Counted from the first letter of the stretch, positions 41,641 to 50,892 are shown. The stretch: 64,000 nucleotides of DNA from an uncultured Gammaproteobacteria bacterium (GCA_903862645.1 CAIOZF010000235.1:55599-119598); one strand, 5' to 3'. Notes: generated from the letters alone by a model not told the origin. A program made the numbers and translations.

Positions 41641-42870
41641 TCATACGACCTGTCCGAGCTGGAAGATTGGCAGGTACATCGCGATCATTAGGCCTCCGAT
41701 CAGCGTGCCCAGCACCGACATGATGAGTGGCTCCATGAGGGAGGTCAAACCATCCACGGCATTGTCAACTTCTGCCTCATAATACGTTGCGCACTTGTCG
41801 AGCATTCCGTCAAGCGCACCTGATTCTTCGCCGATGCCAACCATCTGGGTGATCATGACGGGGAACAGGCCGGTGGTTCTAATGGCGAAATTGAGTTGCT
41901 GGCCCGAGCTGACATCGTCCTTGATCTTCCTGGTCGCGGTTGAGTAGACAATATTGCCGGTTGCTCCCGCCACCGATTCGAGTGCCTCGACGAGCGGAAC
42001 TCCGGCGGCAAACGTGGTGGAGAGGGTGCGTGTAAAGCGGGCGTAGCAGGATTTTTCGACGATGGGACCGATAATTGGCAGCTTCAGGGCCAGTTGATCC
42101 ACCGCATTGGCGAAGCCCTTTGACCGCAGCTTGGCTTCCTTGAAGGCATAGCCGGCGATGACCAGCAGGATAATGACCTTCCACCAGTGTGCGATGGCAA
42201 TATCGGACAACCCTAGTACGAACAGTGTAAATGCCGGCAGATCAGCGCCAAAGTTGGAGAAGGTCTCTGCGAACTGCGGTACGACCTTGACCAGCAGGAT
42301 GCCGGTCACGACGAGGGCGACCACCACGACTGCGATCGGATAATTCATAGCTTTCTTGATCTTGGACTTGAGCGCTTCAGTCTTCTCTTTATAAGTGGCG
42401 ACGCGATCCAGCATGGTTTCGAGTGCACCGGATTGTTCGCCGGATTCCACCAGGTTGCAGAACAGTTCGTCAAAATAGCGTGGATGCTTGCGAATGGAGT
42501 CAGCAAAGTTGTTGCCTGCGGCGACATCATCGCGCACCGAACGCACCAGCTCCGCCATTGATGCGTTCTCAAGGCTGTCGCCGACTATCTCGAAAGATTG
42601 CACCAAAGGGATACCGGCCTTCATCATGGTCGCCAGTTGACGGCTGAAAATCGCTATGTCTCCAGGCGTGATCTTCTGTTTCCTAGGCCCAAACAGGTCT
42701 TTGGGCTTGCGTTTGATCTTGGTGGCAATTACGCCTTGCTTGCGCAGCTGAGCCTTCACCAGGGCCTGACTGGCCCCCGGCATCTCGCCCTTGGTCTTCT
42801 TACCGTGCTTGTCCGTGCCAAACCATAGATATATGGTTTGATTGGAAGGAGAGGGTGCTTGAGCTGCCAT
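41641..42870 (-). CDS. pilC: Type IV pilus inner-membrane platform protein PilC
   Basis: PilC is the membrane platform that couples the motor ATPases to pilus assembly. The 409-residue product has two GspF-type repeats (about residues 75-200 and 280-405): IFSRQLATMMKAGIPLVQSFEI in the first and ARFTRTLSTTFAAGVPLVEALE in the second, each followed by hydrophobic helices. The N-terminal cytoplasmic sequence contains the DKHGKKTKGEMPG motif. It lies 45 bp after pilB and 21 bp before pilD. Confidence 0.96.
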   Translation of the reverse strand: MAAQAPSPSNQTIYLWFGTDKHGKKTKGEMPGASQALVKAQLRKQGVIATKIKRKPKDLFGPRKQKITPGDIAIFSRQLATMMKAGIPLVQSFEIVGDSLENASMAELVRSVRDDVAAGNNFADSIRKHPRYFDELFCNLVESGEQSGALETMLDRVATYKEKTEALKSKIKKAMNYPIAVVVVALVVTGILLVKVVPQFAETFSNFGADLPAFTLFVLGLSDIAIAHWWKVIILLVIAGYAFKEAKLRSKGFANAVDQLALKLPIIGPIVEKSCYARFTRTLSTTFAAGVPLVEALESVAGATGNIVYSTATRKIKDDVSSGQQLNFAIRTTGLFPVMITQMVGIGEESGALDGMLDKCATYYEAEVDNAVDGLTSLMEPLIMSVLGTLIGGLMIAMYLPIFQLGQVV

Positions 42871-42915
42871 GATCTGCCCCGGTGTTGAATATGTTGCCGT
42901 TCTCGTGCAATGGAT

Positions 42916-44616
42916 TCAGGTGACGCGATTCGCTTCTTCCAGACTGGTCAAACCATTCGCCACCTTCAGCAGCGCGGATTGCCGAAGGCTGTTGAAGCCC
43001 TCCTTGCGCGCCTGGTCGGCAATCTCGATCGAGTTGCCATCCTGCATGATAATACGCGAAATGCCATCGGTGATGGGAACCACTTCATAGATTCCCAGTC
43101 TGCCCTTATAACCTTCATTGCAGGCGTCACACCCAACCTGGCTGAAGAGTCCTAATCCTGGCAGTTGCTCCGGAGTGAAACCGGCGTCAAGCAGTACCTT
43201 TTCAGGAAGCTTCAGTGGCACCTTGCAGTGATTGCACAGGCGTCGACAGAGACGCTGGGCGATGATCAGTGTGACCGATGTGGCTACATTGAAGGAGGGG
43301 ATGCCCATGTTGCGCAGGCGTGTCAGGGTTTCCGGCGCACTGTTGGTGTGCAGGGTCGACAGCACCAGATGACCGGTTTGAGCGGCCTTGATGGCAATCT
43401 CGGCGGTCTCGAGATCACGTATCTCGCCGACCATGATGACGTCAGGGTCCTGCCGCAGGAAGGCGCGCAGGGCCATGGCGAAGGTGAGGCCGATTTTGAC
43501 ATTGACTGGCACCTGGTTGATGCCTTCCAGATTGATTTCCACCGGATCTTCCGCGGTGGAGATATTGGTCTCCGGTGTATTGAGGATATTCAGTCCCGTG
43601 TACAGGGAGACTGTTTTGCCACTACCGGTCGGTCCTGTGACCAGAATCATGCCTTGACTCTGTTGCAGTGCGTTTAGGAAGAATTTCTTTTGACTCTCTT
43701 CGTAACCCAGAGCGTCTATCCCTAACTGCACGCTGCCAGGATCCAGAATCCTCAAGACAATTTTCTCGCCCCAGAGTGTAGGCAGGGAGTTGACGCGAAA
43801 GTCGATGGCTCTGGTCCTGGAGACCTTCATTTTAATGCGACCGTCCTGGGGCAGCCGTCGTTCCGAGATGTCCATCTGCGACATGATCTTCAGGCGCGAG
43901 GCTATGCGATTGGCGATGTTCAGGGGAGGCCTTGCAATTTCCTTGAGGATGCCATCGGTACGGAAACGAATGCGGTAGGTTTTTTCGTACGGTTCGACGT
44001 GAATATCAGAGGCGCCAGTGCGTATGGCGTCGAGAAGTACCTTGTTGACGAAACGCACAATCGGAGTTTCATCTGCGGCATCGACAGCATCCCGCGAGGA
44101 ATCTTCGGAGTGGGCCAGTTCGATGTTCAGGCTTTCGAGCTCTGCCTCATCCAGCAAGCCGAGCAGCGCATCGCTTCCTTCCATTTGCTCAATGACCAAC
44201 TCTATGGCCGGTGACAGCTTGTTCTCGTCCACGATGATGACGTCGGTGCTCAATCCGGTATGGAACTTGACCTCGTCGAAAGCGCTGATATTCGTAGGGT
44301 CAGAGGCGGCCAGAAATAGGCGATTGGCGCGTCGGAACAATGGCAGTACGCGGTGCTTGCGCAGCAGTTTGGGATCAACCAGATCCCTTGGGCATTGCCG
44401 CAGGTCAAAGGCTGAGAGATCCAACAGCGGTGCGCCAAATTCCTCGGAAGCCGCCATCGCGATACGGCCGGAGTCGGCAATTTTGTGCTTCACCAGATGT
44501 GTGACGAATGGAATCTTGTCATTACGCGCGAGCCGTAACGCCTCCTCGGCCTGTGTCTCAGTCAACAGACCGTCAATTACGAGTCGTTTAGCAAGGCCGC
44601 TGATGGTAATAGACAT
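42916..44616 (-). CDS. pilB: Type IV pilus extension ATPase PilB
   Basis: PilB powers pilus extension. The 566-residue product has an N-terminal MshEN-type domain, Walker A in GPTGSGKTVSLYTG, the Asp-box TAEDPVEINLEGINQV, Walker B DPDVIMVGEIRDLETAEIA, the His box LVLSTLHTNSAPETLTRL, and a tetracysteine zinc site (CRRLCNHC and CDACNEGYKGR). All active-site elements are intact. It is divergent from the pilin gene, as in Pseudomonas. Confidence 0.97.
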   Translation of the reverse strand: MSITISGLAKRLVIDGLLTETQAEEALRLARNDKIPFVTHLVKHKIADSGRIAMAASEEFGAPLLDLSAFDLRQCPRDLVDPKLLRKHRVLPLFRRANRLFLAASDPTNISAFDEVKFHTGLSTDVIIVDENKLSPAIELVIEQMEGSDALLGLLDEAELESLNIELAHSEDSSRDAVDAADETPIVRFVNKVLLDAIRTGASDIHVEPYEKTYRIRFRTDGILKEIARPPLNIANRIASRLKIMSQMDISERRLPQDGRIKMKVSRTRAIDFRVNSLPTLWGEKIVLRILDPGSVQLGIDALGYEESQKKFFLNALQQSQGMILVTGPTGSGKTVSLYTGLNILNTPETNISTAEDPVEINLEGINQVPVNVKIGLTFAMALRAFLRQDPDVIMVGEIRDLETAEIAIKAAQTGHLVLSTLHTNSAPETLTRLRNMGIPSFNVATSVTLIIAQRLCRRLCNHCKVPLKLPEKVLLDAGFTPEQLPGLGLFSQVGCDACNEGYKGRLGIYEVVPITDGISRIIMQDGNSIEIADQARKEGFNSLRQSALLKVANGLTSLEEANRVT

Positions 44617-45028
44617 AGGTCTTCTGTGCTGTTGGACCCGCAGAAGGGCCTGGGTTCGGAGGGCCGCAAGCGGGCCCGATAACCAGAGTATAGATTAGCA
44701 TCGCACTTTGGTATAAGACGGGCGGAAGAGGGGTGTCTCATGGGTCTTCTTGAGCAATCTGGGTCGATGATTGCCTTTTCAGGGCAATAAGTGACAAAAA
44801 AGGTCAGTTCGGTTGCATGCTGTTCTGTGACGTGCTTATCAGTCTATTTTGGATCATAACTGGGGTGCGAATATTATGTGCATTAATTTCAGATGGTTAA
44901 TGAGAGCCCTTGGCGGGCTTTAAAAAGTTGGCACACGTTGTGTACATCACTTACAACCGTTTCATAATCAGGCGGGATTGTGCAGGACCCTGACGTCCAA
45001 ACCTTTTTCCAAACCAAGGAGCAATAAA
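44617..45028. other. Divergent regulatory region between pilB and the pilin gene
   Basis: A 412-bp gap without a coding frame. Near the pilin side it holds the candidate promoters listed next and a small hairpin AGCCC-TTGGC-GGGCT (about 44906-44920). On the pilB side I cannot pick a promoter with confidence. Ribosome site AAGGAGC lies just ahead of the pilin ATG. Confidence 0.5.
44929..44968 (+). promoter_or_regulatory. Candidate pilin promoter (sigma-54-like, or sigma-70)
   Basis: TGGCAC at 44929-44934 is a perfect -24 element of a sigma-54 promoter, as used by pilA in Pseudomonas. The -12 element at the right distance reads GTGT rather than TTGC, so the match is partial. An alternative sigma-70 pair is TTGTGT (44938) and CATAAT (44963) with a long 19-bp spacer. 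Either would start about 55-75 bp before the pilin ATG. Confidence 0.35.
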
Positions 45029-45489
45029 ATGAAGATGAATACCCAGAAGCAGCAAGGTTTTACACTTATCGAATTGATGATTGTAGTAGCTATCATTGGC
45101 ATCCTGGCTTTACATTAATCGAGCTCATGATCGTGGTGGCGATCATTGGTATTCTCGCTGCGGTCGCCATGCCGGCCTATCAGACCTATACACAGCGTGC
45201 CCGCTTCAGCGAAGTCATTCTGGCGACGACGCCTTTCAAGACAGCGCTTGGCCTTGCAATTCAAAGCGGCCGGATTACAGCTCTGGCTGGAGCTGACTCC
45301 GGTACCAATGGTATCCCCCCAGCCCTGGGTGCCAGTGGCTGGCTCGCCTCTGCGGTGGTTGACGAAGGTGTCATCATTGCTATCGGCACGGCTGACGTGG
45401 ATAGCCACACCTATACCTTGACTCCCTCGTTGACGCCGCCGGTGCAATGGACTGAGGGCGGCACCTGTGTCGACGTGGGATTGTGCTAA
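45029..45489 (+). pseudogene. pilA: Type IV pilin gene, disrupted by out-of-frame joining of two pilin 5' ends
   Basis: ATG 45029, behind AAGGAGC, begins a normal prepilin: leader [10 protein letters not shown], then [17 protein letters not shown]. After two more residues it stops at 45116-45118. From GGC 45106, in the -1 frame, a second pilin begins exactly at its glycine-phenylalanine cleavage site: [26 protein letters not shown] and on to a short C-terminal disulfide loop (CVDVGLC) ending at 45489. The second copy has no leader and no start codon upstream of its GF site. The two copies differ at most synonymous positions, so they come from two different pilin genes rather than a fresh duplication. 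The first contributes only 29 residues; the second is a full mature pilin of about 126. Genuine loss, frameshift rescue or assembly collapse are all possible. Confidence 0.85.
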
Positions 45490-46227
45490 AAGCGCGGCCG
45501 ATTGTTACTGATTCCTATGCCTCTATGATTCCCAGCACCGTTCAGATCTCCAATCGGTTCACGGCCACGGTAGTGCATTTCTTCATCAGCCTGGTCGTTT
45601 TTGTTGCTTTGATCGGCATACTCCTGTTTTCCTGGTATCCCAGTCCCTACTTTTCCGCCTCCGGTGGCTGGCAAGGTCTGCGTCTTGTCGCTGCCGTGGA
45701 TCTGGTATTGGGAACCCTGATGACATTGATTATCTTCAATCCGCAGAAGTCCAGGCGGGAGCTGGCCGTTGACCCTTGTGTTTCTCGACAGCAGCTTTTA
45801 TCGCGTTCCAGCGCTTGCAATTACCAGCCAGGGAATCGATCTCGATGTGCTGAATCCTTTTGGAGAAGAACGCCCTGTTCTGGTCTTCGCCGAACGACCG
45901 AAGGAAGAGGGCGAAGACTTTGCACGCTTTGTCACGGTCATCCGTGAGCAACGTGTTCCCCCACACGAACAAGCTTGGCTTTATCGCTCCTAGTCTGACA
46001 ACTTTTCGACCGTCGTCAGGTCTACGTTGGACACTGAGGAAATTGTGACCACCAACGCCGCCATGAGCACTGAACTGGAACGATTGCTGGTGCGTATCCA
46101 ATCTGAAATGCAAGAAAACTACTATCTTGCATTGACTTCACGCTACCGCAATATTGTGCTGGTATTCGACGTTGCGGGTTACGTGCTGGGCAGTATCAGT
46201 GCCCCGTACAAGACTGGAGAGCTCTGA
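45483..46227 (+). pseudogene. TfpX/TfpZ-type pilin accessory gene, broken
   Basis: Three pieces align with one accessory protein of type IV pilins. The first (45483 or ATG 45525 to about 45770) gives a membrane N-terminus with FISLVVFVALIGILLFSWYPSPYF and LVLGTLMTLIIFNPQKSRREL. The second, in another frame from about 45769, reads LVFLDSSFYRVPALAITSQG to AWLYRS and ends at an in-frame TAG (45991-45993). The third continues in that same frame after the stop to a typical end (SRYRNIVLVFDVAGYVLG). The segment normally lying between the first two pieces, a second membrane helix, is missing. So there is a deletion with a frameshift plus a nonsense codon. TfpX/TfpZ proteins stabilise or escort particular pilins; this one sits next to a broken pilin. 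Confidence 0.7.
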
Positions 46228-46459
46228 AATCAGAAGCGTTGCTGGGCCAGCTGAGCGGCTTGATTAATGCCTATAGGTGGTTTATGTTAGCGCGCTTTTG
46301 CGCAGACGAGTGGTATAGCGGAGAGTGCCGTGGTTCGGGTGTTCCGTGGCAGGTGAGGCGTAACGTTGGCCGTGTTCAGGCTTCATTCAGTCTCAGTTGC
46401 TAGTATAGAAACCGTAAGAAAGTGAATCAGTTGCACTGCATGTGCCGGAGTAATCGGAA

Positions 46460-46861
46460 ATGAAAAATGTAAGACTCTCAATCGCGACAATCATGACAGC
46501 AATACTGACGAGTGCCGCTTGTGCCGATGCCGGTGCAGCACCGACTTCTCTTGGTGCTGGCGTGTACTCAAAAGAGCAGGCCGAAATTGGCAAAGCGGTT
46601 TTCAGCCAGAATTGTTCAAGCTGTCACAACGCCGACTACTACAAGACTGTGCTGCAAACCTGGCGCGGACAGCCAATGACCTATCTGTTCGAGCAGGTCA
46701 TGAGTGCAATGCCTGCCGACAAACCCGGTGCATTGCTGGAAACTGAATACGAAGATGCGTTTGCTTATATTTTTGAGATGGTTGGTTTCCCAGCTGGTGA
46801 GACCCGCTTGGAATACGCCAATGGCATGATGGACGACATTTCTCTGGAGCCGGCTCCGTAA
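46460..46861 (+). CDS. Small secreted c-type cytochrome
   Basis: The 133-residue product has a signal peptide (IATIMTAILTSAACADA region), one heme c motif (C52-SSC-H56), and a later MSAMPADKPG that can supply the axial methionine. It is a class I monoheme cytochrome c, probably periplasmic; a lipoprotein is less likely, because the cysteine at residue 21 is not in a good lipobox. Electron partners are unknown. It stands alone after the pilin locus and ends at a bidirectional terminator. Confidence 0.85.
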   Translation: MKNVRLSIATIMTAILTSAACADAGAAPTSLGAGVYSKEQAEIGKAVFSQNCSSCHNADYYKTVLQTWRGQPMTYLFEQVMSAMPADKPGALLETEYEDAFAYIFEMVGFPAGETRLEYANGMMDDISLEPAP

Positions 46862-46901
46862 TCAGAGCCGCTCTTTGAGCGCAGCAAGACCGCTTTTCTG
46901 G

Positions 46902-46938
46902 CAAGGCTGGGTTCTTTGGAATCCGGCCTTGTTTTTTT
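46902..46938. terminator. Terminator between the cytochrome c and nuclease genes
   Basis: CAAGGC (46902-46907) pairs with GCCTTG (46926-46931) across an imperfect inner stem, followed by a run of seven T. It ends the cytochrome transcript and lies at the 3' end of the convergent nuclease gene. Confidence 0.75.
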
Positions 46939-47662
46939 AGTCCACCCCGCAATCGCGCAGCAGTAAGGTGATGCGATTGCGATCCTGATTCGCCAGCCGC
47001 AGTTCGTATTTTTCAGCTATTGCCAGCCACTGGTGTGCATAGTCGCAGTGATATTCTTCTCGGGGCAGGTATTTGCTGGGGCCGCGATCACCCTTTTTGC
47101 GCAGTTCGCTGCGCTCAGTCAGAATCAGATTGCCCGGATCATTGGCGAAAGCGATCTTCTTTTCCGGGGGCCAGACGTCACCTCCCTGATTGTGGGCATA
47201 GCGTAAGGGGATGACGTGGTCCAGATCGATCTGCGCTGCGACCGTGAAGGTCTTGCCGGTATATTCATCGAACCAATCACCGATGCGAACCTCGCAGTTA
47301 CGTGGATTCGTGAAGCGGACAGCGGCCCGGCTGGTAACAGACAGGATTTCATTGCGGGTGTTCTGGCAGTCACCGTCAAAATCGAGATCGTATTCCCAGT
47401 CCACGCTGTTGAAGAATTTGTCACGACTGTCAGGATCGAAGAAAAAACTGTCGGGGCCGCCACGGGAGAAAGTGTCCGGTTCTTCGCAACCTGGCATTTC
47501 ACAGTGGTAGCTTTGGCCGTCGTAATGCCCGCCGTTCTCGTCGATCTGTCCGGGGTGTGCGTGGGAGATACCGCTCAACATTGAAATAGTCAGCAGCATG
47601 AGCCACTGCCAGTGTCTCGCGACTTTCGCCGTTGTGGTGAGGGTTGGTTCAGCGGTTCTCAT
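46937..47662 (-). CDS. Secreted HNH endonuclease (DUF1524/GmrSD C-terminal type) with YHYH-like motif
   Basis: The 241-residue product has a signal peptide ending GISHAH, then GGHYDGQSYHCEMPGC, which resembles the YHYH metal-binding motif of secreted proteins. The C-terminal two-thirds is an HNH nuclease of the DUF1524 type: LDHVIPLRYAHNQGGDVWPPEKKIAFANDPGNLILTE, with the DH of the metal site and the conserved N. RGPSKYLP and CDYAHQWLAI are also typical. It likely acts on extracellular or periplasmic DNA. It is not part of a visible defence or uptake operon. Confidence 0.82.
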   Translation of the reverse strand: MRTAEPTLTTTAKVARHWQWLMLLTISMLSGISHAHPGQIDENGGHYDGQSYHCEMPGCEEPDTFSRGGPDSFFFDPDSRDKFFNSVDWEYDLDFDGDCQNTRNEILSVTSRAAVRFTNPRNCEVRIGDWFDEYTGKTFTVAAQIDLDHVIPLRYAHNQGGDVWPPEKKIAFANDPGNLILTERSELRKKGDRGPSKYLPREEYHCDYAHQWLAIAEKYELRLANQDRNRITLLLRDCGVD

Positions 47663-47717
47663 CCTGCCTCCTTATCTTGTTGCCAGTGGAATTCGTCAAT
47701 GTGGTCGAAGTGTCCGT

Positions 47718-48557
47718 TCATCCGAATAGCATCGACAGGTCAATCGCCTTGCAGTCCTTGGTGAGCGCCCCGATGGAGATGTAGTCCACCCCCGTTTCGG
47801 CGATGGCCACCAGAGTGCCCTGATTGATTCCGCCAGAGGCTTCCAGGCGGACGTGCCCCGCATTGAGCATGACCGCTTCACGCATGGCATTCAATTCAAA
47901 ATTGTCCAGCATAATGGTCTGTGCCTCTGTCGTCAGAGCCTCCCGGAATTGCGCCAGCGTCTCGACTTCCACCTCTACCGGCTTGTCTGGATACAGCGCT
48001 CTGGCACGGGCAACGGCAGCGCTGATGGAGCCACAGGCACTGATGTGGTTCTCTTTGATGAGAAACGCATCGTACAGCCCCATGCGATGATTGTGACAAC
48101 CGCCAACGGCGACCGCATATTTCTGCGCGGTACGCAGCCCGGGCAGAGTCTTGCGGGTGTCCAGCAGCCGGACCGAAGTATGGGACACCAGGCTGGCATA
48201 GTGACGGCTGATTGTTGCGGTCCCCGAAAGCGTCTGCAGGAAGTTCAACGCGCAGCGCTCTGCAGTCAGCAGATGACGGGCGCTGCCGTGCAGTGTGGCC
48301 AGTCGCTGATTCGGTATGACATCTTCGCTGTCCCGTGCATGCCAGACTATCCGCAGGTCGGGGTCTACTTGTCGCAGTACCTCGTCCACCCACGCGGTTC
48401 CGCAGAGCACCGCCGGTTCCCGGCTGAGGATGCAGGCATAGGTCTGGGTCGACTCGGCGATCAGCTGTGCGGTGATGTCGCCGCTGCCGACGTCTTCACG
48501 CAGGGCATTGGCTACCGTCGTGGCTAGGTCGACTGGGACTGCGGTTGTGCTGCTCAT
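47718..48557 (-). CDS. nadC: Nicotinate-nucleotide pyrophosphorylase (carboxylating)
   Basis: NadC makes nicotinate mononucleotide from quinolinate and PRPP in NAD synthesis. I start it at ATG 48557, giving 279 residues; the tracked ORF adds 18. Landmarks are [96 protein letters not shown] and [12 protein letters not shown]. It is usually close to ampD in gammaproteobacteria, as here. Confidence 0.96.
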   Translation of the reverse strand: MSSTTAVPVDLATTVANALREDVGSGDITAQLIAESTQTYACILSREPAVLCGTAWVDEVLRQVDPDLRIVWHARDSEDVIPNQRLATLHGSARHLLTAERCALNFLQTLSGTATISRHYASLVSHTSVRLLDTRKTLPGLRTAQKYAVAVGGCHNHRMGLYDAFLIKENHISACGSISAAVARARALYPDKPVEVEVETLAQFREALTTEAQTIMLDNFELNAMREAVMLNAGHVRLEASGGINQGTLVAIAETGVDYISIGALTKDCKAIDLSMLFG

Positions 48558-48621
48558 CGCGGCGTGCTTCCTTGTGCATTGCTGAATATTCTTAAATATG
48601 CGAGCGGTCATGACTTTTTTC

Positions 48622-49152
48622 TTAGGGGATATAGCGCAGCGTCAGTGCATCACCACGCTGCATAAATTCAATATGGCGCAGCGCGCTCATGCCCAGTAGT
48701 ACGGTTTTGCCAGTCATGGCGGGGTTGATACTTGCCCTGACGTCCGTGAGTAAAATGTCGCCGATCTGCAATTCTGCGATGGTGGCTGCGTACACGACCA
48801 CGTCGCCATTGGCGGTGCTGGCACGGGACGGGTAGCCGCGCTCCAGACCGGCAGTCTGCGCGAGCTCTTCGGGCAGTACGACGTCGGTTGCGCCGGTATC
48901 TAGCAGGAAGACTGCGCGGGAGTCATTGACGAAACCCCCGACCACATAATGCCCCTGAGGATTCCTGCGCAATTCCACGACGACACTGCCGTCGTTACCG
49001 GTGGTGCTAACAGGGTTTTGATTGGGATTTTCGCGACGCTCCAGCAGGTTATCGAAAAACAGCGTCAGCAGCCCTATGCCCAGGACGCAGCTGATAATCA
49101 GCATGGAAAGGCCGATGGGACGTGCTGAATGCGACTGCTCTGGTGGACTCAT
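48622..49152 (-). CDS. Membrane-anchored retropepsin-like aspartic protease
   Basis: The 176-residue product has a short cytoplasmic tail, one membrane helix ([18 protein letters not shown]), and a single clan AA aspartic protease domain with [13 protein letters not shown] as active-site loop and [13 protein letters not shown] as the conserved second half. One domain means it must act as a dimer. Relatives are often called TIGR02281 family. The substrate is unknown. It lies 64 bp upstream of nadC on the same strand and is divergent from ampD. Confidence 0.88.
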   Translation of the reverse strand: MSPPEQSHSARPIGLSMLIISCVLGIGLLTLFFDNLLERRENPNQNPVSTTGNDGSVVVELRRNPQGHYVVGGFVNDSRAVFLLDTGATDVVLPEELAQTAGLERGYPSRASTANGDVVVYAATIAELQIGDILLTDVRASINPAMTGKTVLLGMSALRHIEFMQRGDALTLRYIP

Positions 49153-49332
49153 GAGGCCTGTGATGCATTTTGTTGTGATGAAATTTCCTGACTAAATTCA
49201 GTGACCGAAATTATGTCCCATTCAGGAGGTGATTGGTAGTTGGACGCCGGGCGCAATCACGTCGTCATGGATTGCGTGGCCGCAGCCGTATAGAATCAGT
49301 GCGCAGCGCTTGCCTGCTTGCCGGAGACAACA

Positions 49333-49872
49333 TTGATCGTCGACCACTGCCTCAGCTTTGCCCGTCAGGTAACCTCGCCCAATTGCAGCGAGAGGTCAGA
49401 GGCCGCCCGGATTGATCTGCTGGTGATTCACAACATCAGTCTGCCTCCGGGAAAATACGGGGCAGGTCACATCGATGAACTGTTCTGCAATCATCTGAAC
49501 CCGGACGAACATAGCTACTTTACGGAGATAGCCCACCTGCACGTCTCTGCCCATTTGCTGATTGATCGCAAGGGCGCTGTCACTCAGTACGTCCCTTTCA
49601 ACATGAAGGCGTGGCATGCGGGCGCTTCCAGTTTTTGTGGGCGCGACAATTGTAATGAGTACTCAATAGGTATTGAATTGGAGGGCACTGATTTCGAGCC
49701 CTTTACCGCTGCCCAGTATGAACAGCTAATATGGGTGACGGAGCTGCTGCGGCACGAATACCCGCAAATTACGCCCGCGCGCATCGTCGGTCACAGCGAC
49801 ATTGCACCAGGCCGCAAGACGGATCCGGGCCCCTGTTTCGATTGGCAGCACTACCGCTCCCGGTGTGCCTGA
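49333..49872 (+). CDS. ampD: 1,6-anhydro-N-acetylmuramyl-L-alanine amidase AmpD
   Basis: AmpD removes the stem peptide from anhydro-muropeptides in the cytoplasm during cell-wall recycling, which in many species keeps beta-lactamase induction off. Zinc and catalytic residues are present: VIHNISLPPG, KAWHAGASSF and DIAPGRKTDPGPCFDW. No ATG exists near the start; I prefer TTG 49333, six bases after GGAG, giving 179 residues; TTG 49318 is the tracked alternative. ampE follows in the same direction, and the permease gene ampG lies 11 kb downstream. Confidence 0.95.
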   Translation: MIVDHCLSFARQVTSPNCSERSEAARIDLLVIHNISLPPGKYGAGHIDELFCNHLNPDEHSYFTEIAHLHVSAHLLIDRKGAVTQYVPFNMKAWHAGASSFCGRDNCNEYSIGIELEGTDFEPFTAAQYEQLIWVTELLRHEYPQITPARIVGHSDIAPGRKTDPGPCFDWQHYRSRCA

Positions 49873-49887
49873 GCGAGGATACCCTGC

Positions 49888-50853
49888 ATGAAATTTCTGG
49901 TCATATTGCTGGCTTTGATCATCAATCATTATTGGACGCGCGACCGGGATGTTTTGAATGACAGGTGGTTCGTGAAATTCCAGGTGTGGCTGGCGCAGCG
50001 AATTAATGGTCTTCCGGAACACCTTGCGCAGATCCCTTGGCTCTACCCCTTGCTGGTACTTGCCCTACCCACACTGTCTCTGAGCCTGCTGTTGGTGCTG
50101 ATCGATGGTGTCGCGCTGGGGCTGGTCACCCTGCTGGTCCATGTTGCAGTGCTGCTGGCGCTGTTCGACCATGTCAATGTCAACGGCCTGACTGCTCGCT
50201 ACCTGGATAGTTGGCGCCGGGGTGATTATGAGTCAGCTTTTCTGCTGTTGCAGCAGCGTTGGCATCAGGTGTCCCTGGACACCTGCGATGATCGCAGCAG
50301 CCTCCATGAAGAATTCTGCCGCTTCCTGTTGTCCAGTTTCTTCGAGAGACTCTTTGCGGTGCTGTTCTGGTATGTCCTCCTGGGGCCGGTCGGTGCGCTG
50401 TTCTACCATCTCGGATTTCTCTATCGCAGTCGTGTGTCGCCCCATGTTGCAATCCATGCCAGTGAACTGGTCTTGCGCGCTGTATATCTCTTGGAATGGC
50501 TGCCGGCGCGGCTGCTCGGATTGACCTTCTCGCTGGCAGGGGACTTCGTAGCGGCATTTGCGCGACTACGGGTCGTGATGCTGGATCTGGATCGCAGCGC
50601 CGTCAGCGTGGTGCATGCCTGTGCGCTGGCCGCTCTCAGCGCCACCCAGCGTATGCTGCTGGTTCGTGAGGAAGCTGGTGATGCAGGAGAGGCGACTACT
50701 GTGTTGATTGATGCAGAAAACACTCTGGATGAGGCGGCCTTCGGTCCTTATGCAGGTCAGCAGATCGAGGCGCTTCTGGCGCTTCTGCATCGCAGTCAGG
50801 TGATTTGGGTCAGTGCTCTAGCGCTGCTCGCTCTGTATGGAATCGATAGCTGA
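49888..50853 (+). CDS. ampE: Membrane protein AmpE
   Basis: The 321-residue product has several membrane helices (about residues 1-15, 45-90, 150-175 and the C-terminal end) and motifs common to AmpE and the cobalamin-related CobD family: FLRLVE-like regions replaced here by NHYWTRDRDVLND, EEFCRFLLSSFFERLFAVLFWYVLLGPVGALFYH and RVSPHVAIHASE. Its biochemical role is undefined; it was first noted as a partner of ampD in beta-lactamase regulation. It follows ampD by 15 bp. Confidence 0.9.
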   Translation: MKFLVILLALIINHYWTRDRDVLNDRWFVKFQVWLAQRINGLPEHLAQIPWLYPLLVLALPTLSLSLLLVLIDGVALGLVTLLVHVAVLLALFDHVNVNGLTARYLDSWRRGDYESAFLLLQQRWHQVSLDTCDDRSSLHEEFCRFLLSSFFERLFAVLFWYVLLGPVGALFYHLGFLYRSRVSPHVAIHASELVLRAVYLLEWLPARLLGLTFSLAGDFVAAFARLRVVMLDLDRSAVSVVHACALAALSATQRMLLVREEAGDAGEATTVLIDAENTLDEAAFGPYAGQQIEALLALLHRSQVIWVSALALLALYGIDS

Positions 50854-50892
50854 CGAGCTTGTAGTTTAACTACATTTGAAGCTTTTTCGACG

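Noticed and set aside
45096-45296. 66-residue ORF starting [12 protein letters not shown]
   Set aside because: It is in the third frame through the pilin gene and shows no pilin features.
45029-45489. Programmed -1 frameshift making one functional pilin
   Set aside because: A slip after copy 1 would repeat the hydrophobic helix, and an early slip would give an unnatural leader. No slippery heptamer or stimulatory stem is evident. Kept only as a remote alternative.
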